Part shown: positions 36,709-48,772 of the stretch, one piece after another | Layout of the letters: every line of letters starts with the position of its first letter | Numbering within the stretch: position 1 is the first letter of the stretch | Assembly (NCBI GenBank): GCA_022393335.1 | Contig: JAJEKB010012267.1 | Span: forward strand, 27,752-91,751 | Length of the DNA stretch: 64,000 nt | From: Macrotrachela quadricornifera | Lineage: Eukaryota; Rotifera; Eurotatoria; Philodinida; Philodinidae | Direction of reading: 5' to 3' | Position numbers and translations under genes: made by a program | Notes under the pieces: generated by a model | The model's database searches: none | Seen by the model: the letters and a program-made list of their open reading frames with translations, nothing else | Told to the model about the DNA's origin: nothing

Positions 36709-37689
36709 TTATCTCATCGATGCTCCTGTGTATATTGCTGGTTGAATAGCAGTCTGCCGATGTCGCTTACATCTTCTTATAGTCGTCAAAAATGTCTGCC
36801 GAAACAAAGTTGATGTAAGACAATGAATATAAAAAGCAAAAGAAAAGTTTGCATTGAATAATATAGTTAATATAGCTGTAGCAACTAAAAATGTCTCATT
36901 GTTCTGTAATAAATTCATTGAATAAATTGAATATAATGAAACCATACGGTATGCACAATAGGGCAATGTACATATAAGAAACAAGCTGGTTTTTGATAAC
37001 ATGAGAAGAAGCATTTGATTTTGAAGATGTTGATTATGACGAACTAATGCTGCATTTCGCACTTTATAATATATACAAATTATGCAAAGTATCATTAATA
37101 ATGCAGGAATTAAAATATTTATACATATTTGTAGAGCTGGCCATGTAGAATAATAAAAAATAGTATAATTTGTAATATTTGCGCGTGATGGACCACATAT
37201 TACACGAGTCAATGGAAATGCTACAGCAAACGATGATTGTAAGACATGACTATTAAATGCAGTGGAGCATAAGATAATAATCAGAAGAGCTATAATAACA
37301 TTTCTTTGTGTACACCATTGTCTTGTGCGATGTGGTAAATGTGCACGAATTACTCGATCAAATGTTATACAAACTAAAAGCCAAGCTGATGTTGTTTGAA
37401 CAAAATTGAGTATAAATGTTCGAAATCGACATAGTGAAATATAATAAGGACTTAATTGTGGTAAATTAAGATTAATCAGAAGAAAATCATAAAGGCTCAT
37501 GAATAAATAAAAAATATCAAATATTGTAATACTAAGAAAGACAAGACTAGTAGACGTCGAACGAAGTTGACGTTGAGAAAATGTTATTAAACTGCATGAA
37601 TGACCAATACAACCTGATACAAAAGTAAAGACATAACCATATGTGCCTATTGCTTGTGGCAATGATAACCTTGTTACAGTCGAACTCAT
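36709..37689 (-). CDS. Rhodopsin-class G-protein-coupled receptor, orphan
   Basis: Intronless gene, 326 residues, seven hydrophobic segments. Class A marks are present but drifted: TM1 has GCIGHSCSLITF instead of the usual GN, an LR(S)TSTS loop precedes TM2, C87 at the start of TM3 and C165 in the second extracellular loop can form the conserved disulphide, TM3 ends in FDRVIRAH (DRY replaced by DRV), TM6 carries CTLPYCAYR instead of CWLP, and TM7 ends NANFSFAFYIHC in place of NPxxY. The short basic tail follows. This type of short, intronless, peptide-receptor-like GPCR is expanded in several invertebrates, rotifers included. Ligand unknown. The start was chosen at the ATG giving MSSTVTRLSLP, a short extracellular N-terminus. 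Confidence 0.88.
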   Translation of the reverse strand: MSSTVTRLSLPQAIGTYGYVFTFVSGCIGHSCSLITFSQRQLRSTSTSLVFLSITIFDIFYLFMSLYDFLLINLNLPQLSPYYISLCRFRTFILNFVQTTSAWLLVCITFDRVIRAHLPHRTRQWCTQRNVIIALLIIILCSTAFNSHVLQSSFAVAFPLTRVICGPSRANITNYTIFYYSTWPALQICINILIPALLMILCIICIYYKVRNAALVRHNQHLQNQMLLLMLSKTSLFLICTLPYCAYRMVSLYSIYSMNLLQNNETFLVATAILTILFNANFSFAFYIHCLTSTLFRQTFLTTIRRCKRHRQTAIQPAIYTGASMR

Positions 37690-40600
37690 TGTTTGTTTTT
37701 GAATTTAATACTATAAAAGTCAATTAAAAAAAAACAGCTTTGACTTTCTATAAATTCAACTAATGTAGATTAAAATAAATGTATTGTCATTCTTATGTGT
37801 AGGTTTGAACATAAAGACATATTAAATTATTTTTTTTAAATTGTGACATCAGCCGGAATATCTTAGATTTTCCTACTAACTTTTTTTTTGCAAAGAATAT
37901 TACAACGTATGACTTAAAAAAAAAGAATATAAAATATTCTAGCTCCTTTTTTTTCTATGTTATCGTCAACGTCCGGATTCTTCGCAGATGTTGAAAAATA
38001 GTTAAATAGATTTGTTAATGAGAAGCATCGGGTCATTTTAAAGAAAAATCTTGCAGTTATATTTTTTAATTTTCTGTTAGAAGAAAAACAATATCATTGA
38101 ATGTATGAAATAGAATTTATCACAAAATAAAAAATTCTTATCTATCTTTATAGATTATTTTTATTCATTTCTGCAATATAAACATATTCTATTCTTGCTT
38201 CGTACAGATATATTTTTCTTCCAATTAAGAATATACATCCGTCATTAAGAAAGCATCCTGGAGTTTTGTTTCTTTTTCGATAAAATAAAATAGAATGGAC
38301 ATGAGAACTTCGGTAGAACTGAAATGAATTTCACGTATTCTGTATTAAAAAGAGATATAGTTTTTTGCATCGATTTTCTACTGTATTAGTATTGTAAAAT
38401 CAAATATTTATAGTTATTTAAAATATTTTAATAAATCACTAAAAATAAATATGTATAATATTGTGCTGGCTCCTATGATGTAAAAACTAAGGCATGTTAA
38501 GAATCTTAAAATTAGATAATATTAATTACTATTGAAATGATCTTAGATATGACATTTAGAAAATGTCAAGTGTAGATTAAAACTTTTATTAAAGCAACAA
38601 GAATAACATATATATTTTCATAGGTTTACTGATCTATCATGATGTATGTGAATTTATTACATATTAATATCGCGATGACAATTGAATAGAGTCAGAAATT
38701 AATCTTCATAAGAAAACAAAGAAGTTATGTAAATCGAGTGAATAGAGAAAAAAAAGTAAAGATAAATATTTAATCGATAGGACATTAAGAACGGGTCAAA
38801 ATGTTTCTTTCTTTTTAAAGCACATCTCCAACCATTGAAGACTCTGTTTTAGACTCATTCAATATAGAATCTTTTACTCTACAAAATCGTCGATTTATTT
38901 CCAAATTGATTTTTTCAAATTGGTGAAAATTTGAAAAAAATTGACAGCGATTCATCCATTCGACTGTAATCATCAAAAAGCAAAATTTCATCCGACAGTA
39001 TAACAATGAAGCATTCAAATCTTACGATTGACTGTAAAAAGGATGAGTTTTGAAAGCATATTCGAAATAGAATCTCACCAAATATTAGCTCTAAGCATTG
39101 TGCATCTCTACGATACCATCAGAAACCTTTAATGTCATAAGAGATCATCTAATAGCAGGGAAATATTGTGACATGTTCTCTATGTGCCTTCCATTAGAAA
39201 AAGCTTTGCTTTCCAGTGTAAACTTTATGTATGAAATTGATGAATTAATAGAAAAGGATATATTAGGTTCTGTCATATTATGATATACATCAAGCAGTTA
39301 TAGAAATTAGTTATAAAAATCAATAATAAAGTACGAACAGTAATTTAGTGAAGTGAAAGATAGGATAAATAAATAAATGGATAATGTAATCAGAATCTAT
39401 TATTAGTCATGATTATGTATAATCAGAATGATAAAGATGTTCTTTTTTATCTTCATGCGCTGCAAACATTCCATATTTTCTATTTTTATACTTACATTTT
39501 CTTTGAAAAAGAAAACATGATAGATAGATGTTTTGTCTTTTTTAAACGATCCATTTCTGTCTGTGTTCAACAGATAGATTTCATTGTCTCCTTGTTTTCC
39601 AGTATCTATTCATTTGGAGATGCAGCTCTAAAAAGTGAGCATTTTCTGAATCTAATAGTACAAAAAAAACGAAATATTTTTATTTCTACAGATAGTATAG
39701 AAGAATGGTTCTACTACACAACTTAATGTTACACTATCATAATACTAAAAGTCAATTATATTATTTTTAAATAAATTATGTTTTTTTTTCCTCATATTAA
39801 AAATAAATGAACATATATTTTAAAAGTCGGAAAGAAAAAGATTAAAATTGACATGTGATGTTCGATTTTTAATCGACTAAATACTAATGAAAACTTCTTT
39901 TTTTAGTAATAACAATCATTAAAATTCTACTTTCTTGCGAATTAAAAACTTAAAAAAAGTATAAACTCTAAAAACTGAATATAAATAGTAATAATATATT
40001 TAGCTTTCTTTAATTTGATAACGTCTCATTAATAGAAAGAAAAATTTATATCATTACTATAGAAATATTTCAAAGTTCGAATGAAAAAGAAAATAACAAC
40101 TAAGGTTGTTTATGCATAGAGCACGCTAAAATCTTTTTTTGTCTGGCTCTTTCAAAAACGTTAAGTTGAATATAAGTATACTATGATGACCCTTGGACAT
40201 ATTTAGAATTATGTGCAAAATTTCAGTCTTTTAAGTCTTGTACATCATTAAAAGTTTTGAACAATCTTCCTTATTAACTCCGCTTTTAGGCATAAAAACT
40301 AGGATACCATATGTCTTCTATCAGAATGCATAGAAAAAATACTCAAAACATCTATTATTTTAATTATTTGTGTTGAGGTTCTCTTTAAATAGATTCATTA
40401 GGATGACTATTTTATTCATGCACTCCTAAACAATGTCATATTGAAGTGGATTATGTTTAAAATCATTTGCTGAAACTATTGGTAATTCTTTCGTCGATTT
40501 TTAACTGGTTTTCATCGAATTTCATCGGTTGAACATGTAACTATTACTGGTCACGAATCTTTCTTTTGGAACTATTTTTTTCTTCACTTTAACAGGTGAG

Positions 40601-41165
40601 GGCGATGAAGGGATTTTATGCTGAGAGTGAGATAGTAAATAGTTTCGGAACTAGCATTGTAACCGTTGAAAAGGTTCCAAAAGTTAGGTCCGTGTTCAGC
40701 TCTCGTCAGAAGGACTGGTGAAAAAAATTTTTAAATATTCGCTGTAATACTACTAAACTTTTTATTTTCATTTTTCCAGTAATATTAAGCCAGCGTGTGT
40801 AAAATAAATTGAAATCACCATAGTCAAATATTCTATATTGCTTCAATTTCAAAAAACAAAAGACATCTTTTTAATCTTCTTATCTATAGCTATTTATTAA
40901 TTTCTTCAATTTATATAAATAGATGCAAAAAAAAAAAAATTTTCACTGTTATTTATAATATAAATAAATGCAATGAATTATGCATTTAGCGTAGTAGTTA
41001 GTAATACAAAAAAAGAAGCCGAAAGAAGCGTCTGAATAGATTGCGAACAAAACATTGGAATGATTAAATGCACGAATGATGCGAGATTAGACAGAACAAC
41101 AAAAATAAAAGAATGTAATGATAATTCATTTCATAAAAAAGAAATATTTGTTTGTTTGTTTGTTT
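37690..41165. other. Gene-poor spacer, 3.5 kb
   Basis: No supported gene. Open frames of 61-105 codons at 38815-39018 (-), 39098-39283 (+) and 39409-39726 (+) lack recognisable domains, neighbours in phase or conserved start context. A GC-richer patch at 40600-40725 has no open frame or inverted ends. Confidence 0.4.
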
Positions 41166-42970
41166 TTAAAAAAGTCTCTTTTCATATGAATGCAAATTAT
41201 GTACACCACCTTCAATTTGTGCTGATGCTGTACGTTTTTCAACTCTTATAATACCTTGATCAGCTTGTTCATGCAACTGTTTAACTGATTGACAACCAAT
41301 ATCTTGAAATGATTTTTGTACACCTGTATAAAGATAACCACCTATAAATCGATGTATACTGCCTTTATCTACAACACTTCCTGATACACCTTGAGCAACT
41401 TTAATATTATCTGCTTCGGAATAATATCGACTTGCAGCTGATAATTCTTGACATGCATTCATTGCTTCAAGACTGCCCATACCACGGTCTAATTAAAAAA
41501 TAAAAGTAGAAAAAAATCTATTAAATAAAATAATTTTCTTACATTTTTTAAGTCGTACACCATCTTGATAATAATATTCACCTGGTGATTCATGTGTACC
41601 AGCTAATAACGAACCCATCATAATACAATCAGCTCCCAATGTTAATGCTTTAACAATATGTCCAACACAAGATATTCCTCCATCAGCAATAACAGGAACA
41701 TTAAATTGATGAGCATATTCAGCTACTTTATAAACAGCTGTTGCTTGAGCACGTCCAACAGCCATAACTTCTTGTGTTATACAAATTGATCCACTACCCA
41801 TACCAACACGAAGTGCATCAGCACCAGCATCAATTAAATTTTTAGCTTGAACTTGTGTAACAACATTTCCAGCAATAACTTGAACCACTGGATAAGATTG
41901 TTTAATATGTTTTATCATATTAATTTGATAAATAGAATTTCCTTGTGATGAATCAAGTACAATAACATCAACACCAGCTTGTACAAGTAATTCAAGACGT
42001 TTCTCATCTTCTTTTCTTGTACCTATAGCAGCACCACATAATAATTGTCGACGATTATCTTTCGATGCTAATGGATAATCACGATTTTTTTCCAAATCAG
42101 TACGTGCAATTAATGAAACAAGATTACCATTTGAATCAACAATAGGTAATTTACCTAAAATATTTCAAATAATAATATTATTATTTATTATCTTAAAATA
42201 TCAAAAAATAACAAACCTTTTTTACTTCGTTGTAATATCCGATAAGCATCTTTAAGTGTAAGATCATTTTTTGCTGTTATAAGTTCTCCAATTGGTGTCA
42301 TTAATTGACTAATTGGTGTTGTTGACCATTGATCTTTATTTAAAAAATCAATATCACGAAATGTAATTAAACCTAATAATTTGCTATTAATTTTTCCATT
42401 TTCTGTCACTGGTATACCTATTTTTTTTTTAATTTTTAATAATGCAATAAAAATTAATATACAAAAAAGGATAAAAATATATTTTTACCAGAAAATCCAT
42501 GTAATTTTTTAATAGTATATACATCTGCAACTGTATTTGTTGGTGCAAGTACAAGTGGATCAGTTATAAAACCTTGTTCATATCGTTTAACACGTCTTAC
42601 TTCACTAACTTGATAATCAATTGAGCAATTATGATGAATTATACCAATTCCACCATTCAATGCTATTGCAACTAAAATAAAAAAATTTAAAATGAATATT
42701 TTTTGTTTTTGATTTTGAAATCTTACTAGCCATTGTTGATTCTGTAACTGTATCCATTGGACTAGATATAAATGGTGTTTTAATGGTAATATTTTTTGTA
42801 AGTCTAGATTGAAGTAAAACATTATCAGATGAAAAATCAATATAACCAGGTAGAATTATAAAATCATTATATGTTAAACCATCATTTTTTGCAAATAATT
42901 CTTTTAATGTTAAACCATCGGATATTGTATTATCATCATCATTTATTTGTTTAGTACCATTAGGGAGCAT
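41166..42970 (-). CDS. IMPDH: Inosine-5'-monophosphate dehydrogenase
   Basis: Catalyses NAD-dependent oxidation of IMP to XMP, the committed step of guanine nucleotide synthesis, in the cytosol. Exons 42727-42970, 42489-42671, 42217-42417, 41543-42154 and 41166-41488 (minus) give 520 residues in phase, close to the 514 of the human enzymes. Visible marks are [14 protein letters not shown], the SSPMDTVTE strand, [10 protein letters not shown], the CBS pair (about 115-230, with GFITDPLVL and TFRDIDFL), the catalytic loop [12 protein letters not shown] with Cys334, [15 protein letters not shown], the GMGSLEAM segment, the mobile-flap region with [11 protein letters not shown], and the C-terminus SYEKRLF identical to the animal consensus. 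Introns are 48-62 nt. The start MLPNGTK precedes a short N-terminal extension. Nothing suggests inactivity. Confidence 0.97.
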
Positions 42971-43060
42971 GTTTTTTTCTCTTTAATGGTTGTATCTTAT
43001 AAAAAGACAACATACACTAAATGATTATTAAAGAAAGGATGTGAAAGAATGTTATCATTA

Positions 43061-43516
43061 GGCTTGTCTACACTAGAAAATTTAAAACCGAATTAAGGAA
43101 CTTCATTGGTCGAAAATTTAATTCACTATTAATGCACTTTCGAGAGGCGAATTAAATTTAATGCATCAATCGAATTCATATTGTCGACACTAATAAAAAA
43201 AGATGAAGTGTGCCTCGATAAAATTGCATAAAAAAAAAATAATAAAGAAATCATTTACAAATTAAGGAAAGGAATATGCTAGGTCAAAATAGGACATGAA
43301 TGTTAGGATTAATAAAGATTAAAAAATGAGATGATTTTCTGCGAAGTCTAAGACGAAACACTATATTTTGTTCTGTAGAAGTGGATTGTATTTATGCATT
43401 TTGACTTCATGAGAGTGGCACAATCTGACTTTTTATTGGTGTATTAACTATCAGGTGTAGACGCACGCCGATTTAATTCGAAATTAAATCCACATTATTT
43501 CTCTAGTGTAGACAAG
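43061..43516. mobile_element. MITE with ATCATTA target duplication
   Basis: CTTGTCTACACTAGAAAA near the left end is inverted at the right end (CTTGTCTACACTAGAGAAA on the other strand). ATCATTA stands directly outside both sides (43054-43060 and 43517-43523). The left end carries two extra bases (GG) before the repeat. The 456-bp interior has no open frame of note and includes a second partial copy, GGTGTAGAC, near the right end. A 7-bp duplication (8 bp if one base is miscounted) would suit a hAT-like origin; the class is not certain. Confidence 0.65.
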
Positions 43517-45612
43517 ATCATTAATATTGATTGCAGCTCGACCTATTTATTTATCATTGGTTAATAAGGATTAAACAAATAAGAAAAAATATTTTTCGTT
43601 TAGAATTGATAATATTTTAAAAATTAATAATTATAAATGTAAAATATATATCAATTTAAAAATTTTTCAATAAAAATTAATTTAATTATATTATAGTAGC
43701 AAAAGTGACTTTTTTTTGTTCTTATCTTTTTTGATATTTGATTTACGCATTTTTTACATGTTGTTATTGTTGTTTTTTTTTTCGAGGGTTGTATATAGCA
43801 TTTCTATTTGAAATTCGATAAGTACATTAGAAATGTTTGCTGGTTTATCAAATGAAATTACATGATAATATGAAATAAATATAAAAGGTATCTAATAATA
43901 AATATCAAACTTTTAAATAGAAAGAGTACTTGGAGTAGAAATTGTTTTATTCATTACTATTGAATTCTAACATTGATGATGATATAGATCTGTATTACTA
44001 ACGCGTCTTTTAAAGTTGAATCGTTATTAGAATTTGTCCAAAATCTGTAGCGATTCTCTTGTTCTTTTTGATACTGTAATAAATATTGTAAGTGATTTGA
44101 AGAAAAATATAATGTGCTATATGGCTTCTCAAAAAGGAAGGCATTAGTGTTTTGACTCCACCAGAAAAATACAAAGATTATTAAATAAAAATTTCTATAA
44201 TAAAATCTAAGTATATGACTTCTGAAAATTCCTGTTTTTAATTGAATAATTAGTCTTGATATTAAATATTAATCTGTTCAAGTAACATTCATAGAAAGAT
44301 GAATTGTTCTTGTTTTTCTTCTCTTTGATTAAGATATTCATTATTCATATGTCATCTCTATTTTTATTAAAAATTTTTCAGCATAATAAAAGCATGTTCA
44401 TAATGTTTATTATTATTGGTTCTACTTTAAGTACAAAAGATGAATTGTCTTTCATGTAAACAAAAATTAATAAAATAAAAGTATCAATATATATATTAGT
44501 TCAAAATTTGTAATTTTCATAAATAGTAAATGCGCTCAATTGAATATCGACACATCGGATTTCAGCTTTCATTCGCTTAATATATCGTACTAAAAACAAT
44601 TAGGATATACCACAAGATACAGTATGAAAAGCTCTACAGTTTTCGAAAAATAATTATTAAAATATGAAATATAGAAAATATTGTCTTCGTACAGTTAGAA
44701 TTTAGTCATTCAAAATTCTGACGATTTGTAAAGCAAAAAATGATCTTCTATGAAATGTAAGGTGCCACCATTCAACCTGCCATACCTGTTATTCTTTTCT
44801 AAAAATCTATGCTTTACTAACCATCTGTATAAATAAATAAATATTTCATTTGTTCTATTTTCTAGCATATTCTATGTACAGCAATTCATACTATTAATTG
44901 ATATATTAGACTAATTACTGTTCAAAAAAAAAAGTCAGAAATATTTTGTGCCATTCAAAAATTCGAAAAAGAAAATAACAGGCTTTTTCTTTGACAATAT
45001 ACATTAAGATTATAATTGATATTTATAGAACGGAAAAGCATTTCATTTCTTGTGAATTCTATCATCGAAATAAAGAAGGATATTATGTATCTGTTCTTCG
45101 CTGATATAACTGGAGTATATACCAATAAATCAAAGATGTTAATTATAGATGTCGAATTGCGATAAGCAGATAAAAAAAAATATTAGCATCGCTTGTGCAA
45201 AGAAAAACAGTCTTTTGTTTTTTCATCTATTATGAATATGATGCATGGTTGTTTTTCTTTTTGTTTCAAGTTTTTTCCGGGAAAAACAGTTTCTTTATGA
45301 ACATTACTGCAATCTAGTATTACAGCGTAAACAGAAAAGTCTATCATAAATAACGTATATCTATGTATGTATATTTTCTTCTCCATTTTTTTGTTTATGT
45401 TATATAGAAAAATAATAATTATATAAATTCTTGTTATTCCTATGTGATAATAAATAGAAATAAACTAAAAACACTTCTTTAATTACTAAGAAAAAAAAAG
45501 TTTTTTTTTAAAAACAACAGTTTGTCTATGAGAAAAACTTTTCTATTTTAGTAAGGAAAATTATTTTTATTGGTTATTTCATGGTACCAATGATGATTTT
45601 TTTCTTCAGCTG

Positions 45613-45620
45613 TATATAAA
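45613..45620 (+). promoter_or_regulatory. TATA box candidate for the PAQR gene
   Basis: TATATAAA followed by AGAAAAAG lies 86 nt upstream of the ATG at 45699, a plausible distance for a short 5' untranslated region. Based on motif and position only. Confidence 0.4.
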
Positions 45621-45698
45621 AGAAAAAGATCTTCATCTTCTATTGACAGACAATAAGTTGTCATTCGCTTCTGTCAGATAAATTTATTTATAAACAAT

Positions 45699-48046
45699 AT
45701 GCCAATACCATTGGAAAAAATTCAGGTAGTTGAAGATGAAATTGAAAAACTTGATGATCGTGAAAATGGAAATAATAAACATTTAAAACAAGATTTTTTT
45801 TTATTAAATAATTCGTCACATACGAAACGTACAGTTCATTATGATATTGAACCAATAGATAGTCATGAACATCACATATTGAGACCAATATCTGAAATAC
45901 AACAATCATCCTATGATAATATTCTTCGACGACGATATATTGCACATTGGGGTTTACCAGGTAAATATTTATTCATAATTATCATTTATAAAAATAAAAA
46001 TTTTTTTTATTTATTACTTTTCTTTTTTCAAAATAGAATGGCTTGGTGATAATCATTTTTTATTACAAAAACATCGTCCACCAGCAGATTCAGTTCGTGA
46101 ATGTCTTATATCAATTGCATCAATACATAGTGAAACAATTAATATTTGGACACATTTAATTGGTGTATTATGTGTTACTGTAACATATATACTATTTCTT
46201 TTTGATAATTATCAACAAATGGATATAAGCGATTTTATATCATTTAGTGTTTTCTTTATAGCAGCTATATTATGTTTAACATTTTCCACTTTATTACATA
46301 TATTTATTAATTATTCACCACGTGTTTTAGTTACAGTTTCTAAACTTGATTATTTAGGTATGTTAAATAAATAAATTATTTTTGTTTTATATAGTAATAG
46401 AAAAAAAAACTATTTAAATTAAGTTTGTTTATTTTGAAACTTGTACCAAAGCAAAGACTTAATGGGACCTAATTGCAGGAAAACGTTCCGAGTCTGTTTC
46501 CTTACTGATATATCAGATCAATACCAAGAATTTTTTTTCTTAAATTTTTTGACGAAATTGCGTGATACTTGAACGAAATATCCAGAGCTATAGAATTGAT
46601 ATAGTTCTTTACTATCATACAGATTCTAATCTTGAACATCTTATCATCAATTTCCTCATATTTATGCAGTCTGTAATTAACTTTTCAGATCGAACGATTG
46701 AGTCTAATTCGAGATTTGAATCAAATATTGATAAAATTACAATATGTCAGTTCTATAGGCAAGCAATATACAGGCTATAATTTCATATAAACGCATCAGT
46801 TTGTAATAAAAATGTTACTGAAAGAAGTTCGGCTAAAAATTCTTTCAATAGAATGTTTCTATTCGATGATTTCTTTTTTTCTTTTACAACAAAAAACAGT
46901 ATATAATTTGAGTTTTAAATAGTCGTATGGTCATTAACATAGAGTGAAAGATAATTAGAATAATATTAGTCGATTTATTATATGATTTGAATAGAGGAAC
47001 AAATTTTGATGAAAAAAGAACCGGAAATAAAAAAAAAATAGCTACTTCCGTTTTTTTTTGTTAATGAGTTTATACAAAGAAGGTTATGAAAGATTAAAAG
47101 CATTCATCTTGAATTTATCAACCTTAATAAGGAGTTATTTTCAGTAATTTTTTTTAAAAAAAAGTTCTCATAAGATTCGAAATCAATACTAAAAAAAAGG
47201 TTTAATCTTGCATATACGTATATTTAATACTCTTTACAATTTTCTTTTATTTTTCGACTCTTAAAAAATCAAGTGCCTATAAAATAAAACTTCAAGTATA
47301 CTAATTTTTTTCATGCTACAAGCTCATTTGATTATTCCTTAAAATATGAATACAATAATGATTTAAAATAAAATGAAATTTATAAAATTTAACTAGATAT
47401 CTACATTTTTATATAGGTATTAATATATTAATATTTGGTTCAATGGTTCCTGTTATACATTATTTATTTTATTGTAATTTTCAATTAAAAACTATATATA
47501 TCGGTATATTGTTTGTACTTTCAATTGCATCAATGATTGGTACAAGTAGTGCTGCATGTTCAAAACCACGTTATCGTCCATTTAAAGCAATATTATTTAT
47601 TGCACTTGGACTTTATGGTATGAATTAGATTTTTTTATTTTGAAATTATATTTTGGTTTATTTATTAGGTGTTGCTCCAGCAACTCATGCATGTATTCTT
47701 CATGGTTTACCACGTATGTTTGAAATGGGCTTTTTATATTTATGTATAATGGCTGTGACATATATTGCTGGTGGTATTGTTTATGCTGTTCGAGTACCGG
47801 AACGATTTTTTCCTGGTAAAAATAAAATTTATCAATAATTATTTTGTCTATATTTTATTTTTAATTATAGGTCGATTTGATATTGTTGGTCAAAGTCATC
47901 AAATTTTACATGTTGCTGTAATTGCAGCTGTTTATTTACATTTTTATGGCATTTGTTGTTTATTTCATAGTATAATTCGAACAGAACAATGTATTATGCC
48001 AAGAATATTAAAACTTGGTATCACTGATTTATCTGTTTCTTCGTAG
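45699..48046 (+). CDS. PAQR family receptor (adiponectin-receptor type)
   Basis: Seven-helix membrane protein of the progestin/adipoQ receptor family; adiponectin receptors of this family have ceramidase-like zinc sites. Exons 45699-45960, 46037-46357, 47417-47617, 47669-47815 and 47871-48046 give 368 residues in phase. The N-terminal 85 residues are polar and cytosolic. The core has the family motifs in order: IASIHSETINIWTHLIG, FSTLLHIF with the first zinc-site His, SKLDYLGI with the Asp, VRVPERFFPGRFDIVGQSHQ, and HQILHVAVIAAVYLHFYG with the two C-terminal histidines. All metal-site residues are kept, so an active hydrolase-type site is likely. The short C-terminus is not the longer one of vertebrate ADIPOR. 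Intron 2 is 1,059 nt while the other three are 51-76 nt. It converges on CSDE1, 726 nt away. Confidence 0.93.
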
Positions 48047-48772
48047 ACTTTATTTATAGAAAAGATAATATTTCCGTGATTATATTTTATTGTTTAGTTC
48101 TCTTTTTTTTTTGGTGTCTTTCAACTTCTTTTATATATATTATTCTTTACAATATAAATGAAGTGGCAGTACTAGATTCAGATAAGATCATCTTTTAATG
48201 CAGCATTGTCAGCTACAACTATATATACTTTTGTTGTATATTTGGTTACAATATCGTTAATTACATAGAGATCTTGTTGCATACATTGTTCAATATTTTC
48301 GATTGATAAATTGCGGAAAATAGTTAGATAACTTGCCGGTGAATGATCAATAGCATTATCTAAATAGATTTTTTTAATAAATAAACTTTTTAGTCTGATA
48401 TTGTCTTCTTTTTTTTTTGTTCAATGAAACGAAACGAAAAAAACTGAAATATTCGTTCTCACAATCTCATATCTATCTTTTTTTTTTCACACATGCATAC
48501 ATATAGATAACAAAAAACAAAAGAAATATATATATCATGAAAACGAGTATAACGTCAAATACATAGATTACTTATCAGAAAAAAAAATAGGATATGATGG
48601 CACAGTATCCATTTAACAAACCAAGAGATGAAAGAGGAAAAAAGAAAAGTTAACTTTACAACAAAATTTAAAAAGAAAACTGATATTGTCTATTGCTTAT
48701 GTTATCCATAAAATGAGATTCGTTGATTAGGTGTTTTAGTTTGTTTGTTTTTTTTTTTATTTTGATGAAACT
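48047..48772. other. Convergent spacer between PAQR and CSDE1
   Basis: 3' untranslated sequence of both genes with poly-T/poly-A tracts. No further feature. Confidence 0.5.

Larger units (their letters stand above)
42971..45698. other. Spacer with one MITE and the PAQR promoter
   Basis: AT-rich DNA. It contains the inverted-repeat element at 43061-43516 and, at its right edge, the putative core promoter of the PAQR gene. The 67-codon minus-strand frame at 45183-45386 is not supported as a gene. Confidence 0.45.

Noticed and set aside
39409..39726. 105-codon frame rich in Phe/Ile/Tyr
   Set aside because: No recognisable domain, atypical codon pattern compared with real genes here, and no splice signals tying it to other exons.
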